From an uncultured bacterium (lineage in GTDB: Bacteria > Planctomycetota > DG-23 > SLPQ01), in NCBI GenBank assembly GCA_937863625.1, contig CALMGO010000187.1, forward strand, positions 1 through 15,923: DNA of 15,923 nt, written 5' to 3'. The notes under the pieces are model-generated. The model had not been told where the DNA came from and ran no database searches. It saw nothing but the letters and a program-made list of their open reading frames with translations. This document shows, in pieces, positions 15,421-15,923 of the stretch. Position 1 is the first letter of the stretch. Every line of letters starts with the position of its first letter. A program made the position numbers and the translations under genes.

Positions 15421-15732
15421 ATGGGCAGGCATAAAGCGGAGATAGTAACCTTCAAAGTGGACGCCGCGCTCATGGAGCAGCTGCGAGGGATCGAAAACCG
15501 CAGTGAATTCATCAGGGGGGCTGTCATGAACGCGCTCGACGGTACGTGCCCCCTGTGTAACGGCACAGGCACGCTGACAAGCAGTCAGAGAACCCACTGG
15601 AGCGCGTTCTCGACCGACCACAGGATAGAAATCTGCGGGCAGTGCCATGAGCCGCAGATTGTCTGTGTGCACCGGGAAAAGGAGAACAGATGCGCAAGGG
15701 AGACGTCAGGGAAAGGCAAGGGGCGCAAATGA
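15421..15732 (+). CDS. Ribbon-helix-helix protein with C-terminal Cys/His metal-binding cluster
   Basis: The protein has 103 residues from the ATG at 15421. Residues 6-14 (AEIVTFKVD) form the DNA-contacting strand, 15-24 and 26-39 (NRSEFIRGAVMNAL) the two helices of a CopG/Arc-type ribbon-helix-helix fold. It is followed at once by CPLCNGTG (43-50, of the CxxCxGxG type), a His/Ser/Thr-rich stretch (His59, His67) and CGQCH (72-76) with Cys82 and His84; two CxxC pairs plus extra ligands predict a structural or sensing zinc site. The tail is lysine/arginine-rich. The gene overlaps a ZnuA/TroA-type binding protein gene by four bases, so a metal-responsive repressor of metal uptake is likely (inference). 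Start: GGAG (15410-15413) stands eight bases before this ATG; the ATGs at 15379 and 15382 precede the predicted transcription start and would add 14 or 13 residues before the fold. No named protein family with this architecture is recalled with certainty. Confidence 0.78.
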   Translation: MGRHKAEIVTFKVDAALMEQLRGIENRSEFIRGAVMNALDGTCPLCNGTGTLTSSQRTHWSAFSTDHRIEICGQCHEPQIVCVHREKENRCARETSGKGKGRK

Positions 15733-15923
15733 GACAGCCGTTGGCCATGTGTGCGGCCGCATGCGTCCTTGCAGCCTGGGCGGCGATCGCCGGCGCCCAG
15801 GATAGCCCGGCAGAGATTTACGTGAGCGTCCTTCCTCAGCAATATCTTGTCGAACGCGTCGGAGGGGACGCAGTGAGCGTGCACGCGCTTGTCACCCCGG
15901 GGCAGTCGCCGCATACGTTTGAG
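15729..15923 (+). CDS. Zinc/manganese ABC transporter substrate-binding protein (ZnuA/TroA type), 3' partial
   Basis: The first 65 residues of an exported protein cut by the window edge. A signal peptide (core about 5-22, likely cleavage after AGA at 23) is followed by YVSVLPQQYLVERVGGDAV and VTPGQSPHTFE. That is the N-terminal signature of the cluster A-I solute-binding family PF01297; His62 in PGQSPH is the first metal ligand in this family. Such proteins deliver zinc or manganese to an ABC importer in the membrane; permease and ATPase genes are expected right of the window. The ATG overlaps the stop of the regulator gene (ATGA) and AAGGGG lies about five bases upstream. An in-frame ATG at 15690 has an even better Shine-Dalgarno (AAAAGGAG, five bases away) and would add 13 charged residues before the signal peptide; it cannot be excluded. 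Confidence 0.85.
   Translation, partial: MRQPLAMCAAACVLAAWAAIAGAQDSPAEIYVSVLPQQYLVERVGGDAVSVHALVTPGQSPHTFE

Overview
The window is a piece of G+C-rich bacterial chromosome (close to 60% by eye) with dense genes, good Shine-Dalgarno sites (AAGGAG-type), classical signal peptides and several 4-base ATGA overlaps. The gene content is secreted Asp-box propellers, a short RmlC/RmlA-type pair, a DUF2339/DUF3999 pair and a ZnuA-type binding protein. It suggests a Gram-negative-like bacterium, perhaps of the Planctomycetota/Lentisphaerota/Hydrogenedentota kind, but nothing here fixes the phylum. No rRNA, tRNA, CRISPR array, transposase or phage gene was seen.

Region 1 (1-6880, + strand): three head-to-tail paralogues of a secreted protein of about 800 residues made of Asp-box (BNR) repeats, with the overall pattern of GH74-like double beta-propellers. 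The first is cut by the window edge, so the array may continue to the left. The middle copy has a good promoter of its own. A strong intrinsic terminator closes the array. These proteins probably act on, or bind, a polysaccharide outside the cytoplasmic membrane.

Region 2 (6875-10706, - strand): an apparent operon transcribed leftwards. In order of transcription it holds a dTDP-sugar 3,5-epimerase-type cupin, a short glucose-1-phosphate thymidylyltransferase-like nucleotidyltransferase, a GT39/ArnT-like polytopic glycosyltransferase and a metallo-beta-lactamase-fold hydrolase. The first three fit activation of a sugar and its transfer on the outer face of the membrane. The hydrolase is an unexpected passenger.

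Region 3 (10641-14670): a 269-base divergent intergenic region carries a candidate promoter for each direction and a 26-base AT-rich inverted repeat. It is followed by a translationally coupled DUF2339-DUF3999 membrane protein pair, a recurrent partnership of unknown function.

Region 4 (14693-15923): a leftward GNAT acetyltransferase, then a rightward unit. That unit starts with a small ribbon-helix-helix protein carrying a Cys/His cluster, which overlaps by four bases the start of a ZnuA/TroA-type metal-binding lipoprotein or periplasmic protein cut by the right edge. A 25-base inverted repeat lies exactly over the spacer and -10 of the promoter of this unit. The simplest reading is an autoregulated, metal-sensing repressor controlling a zinc or manganese uptake operon. 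This is the most interesting element of the window.
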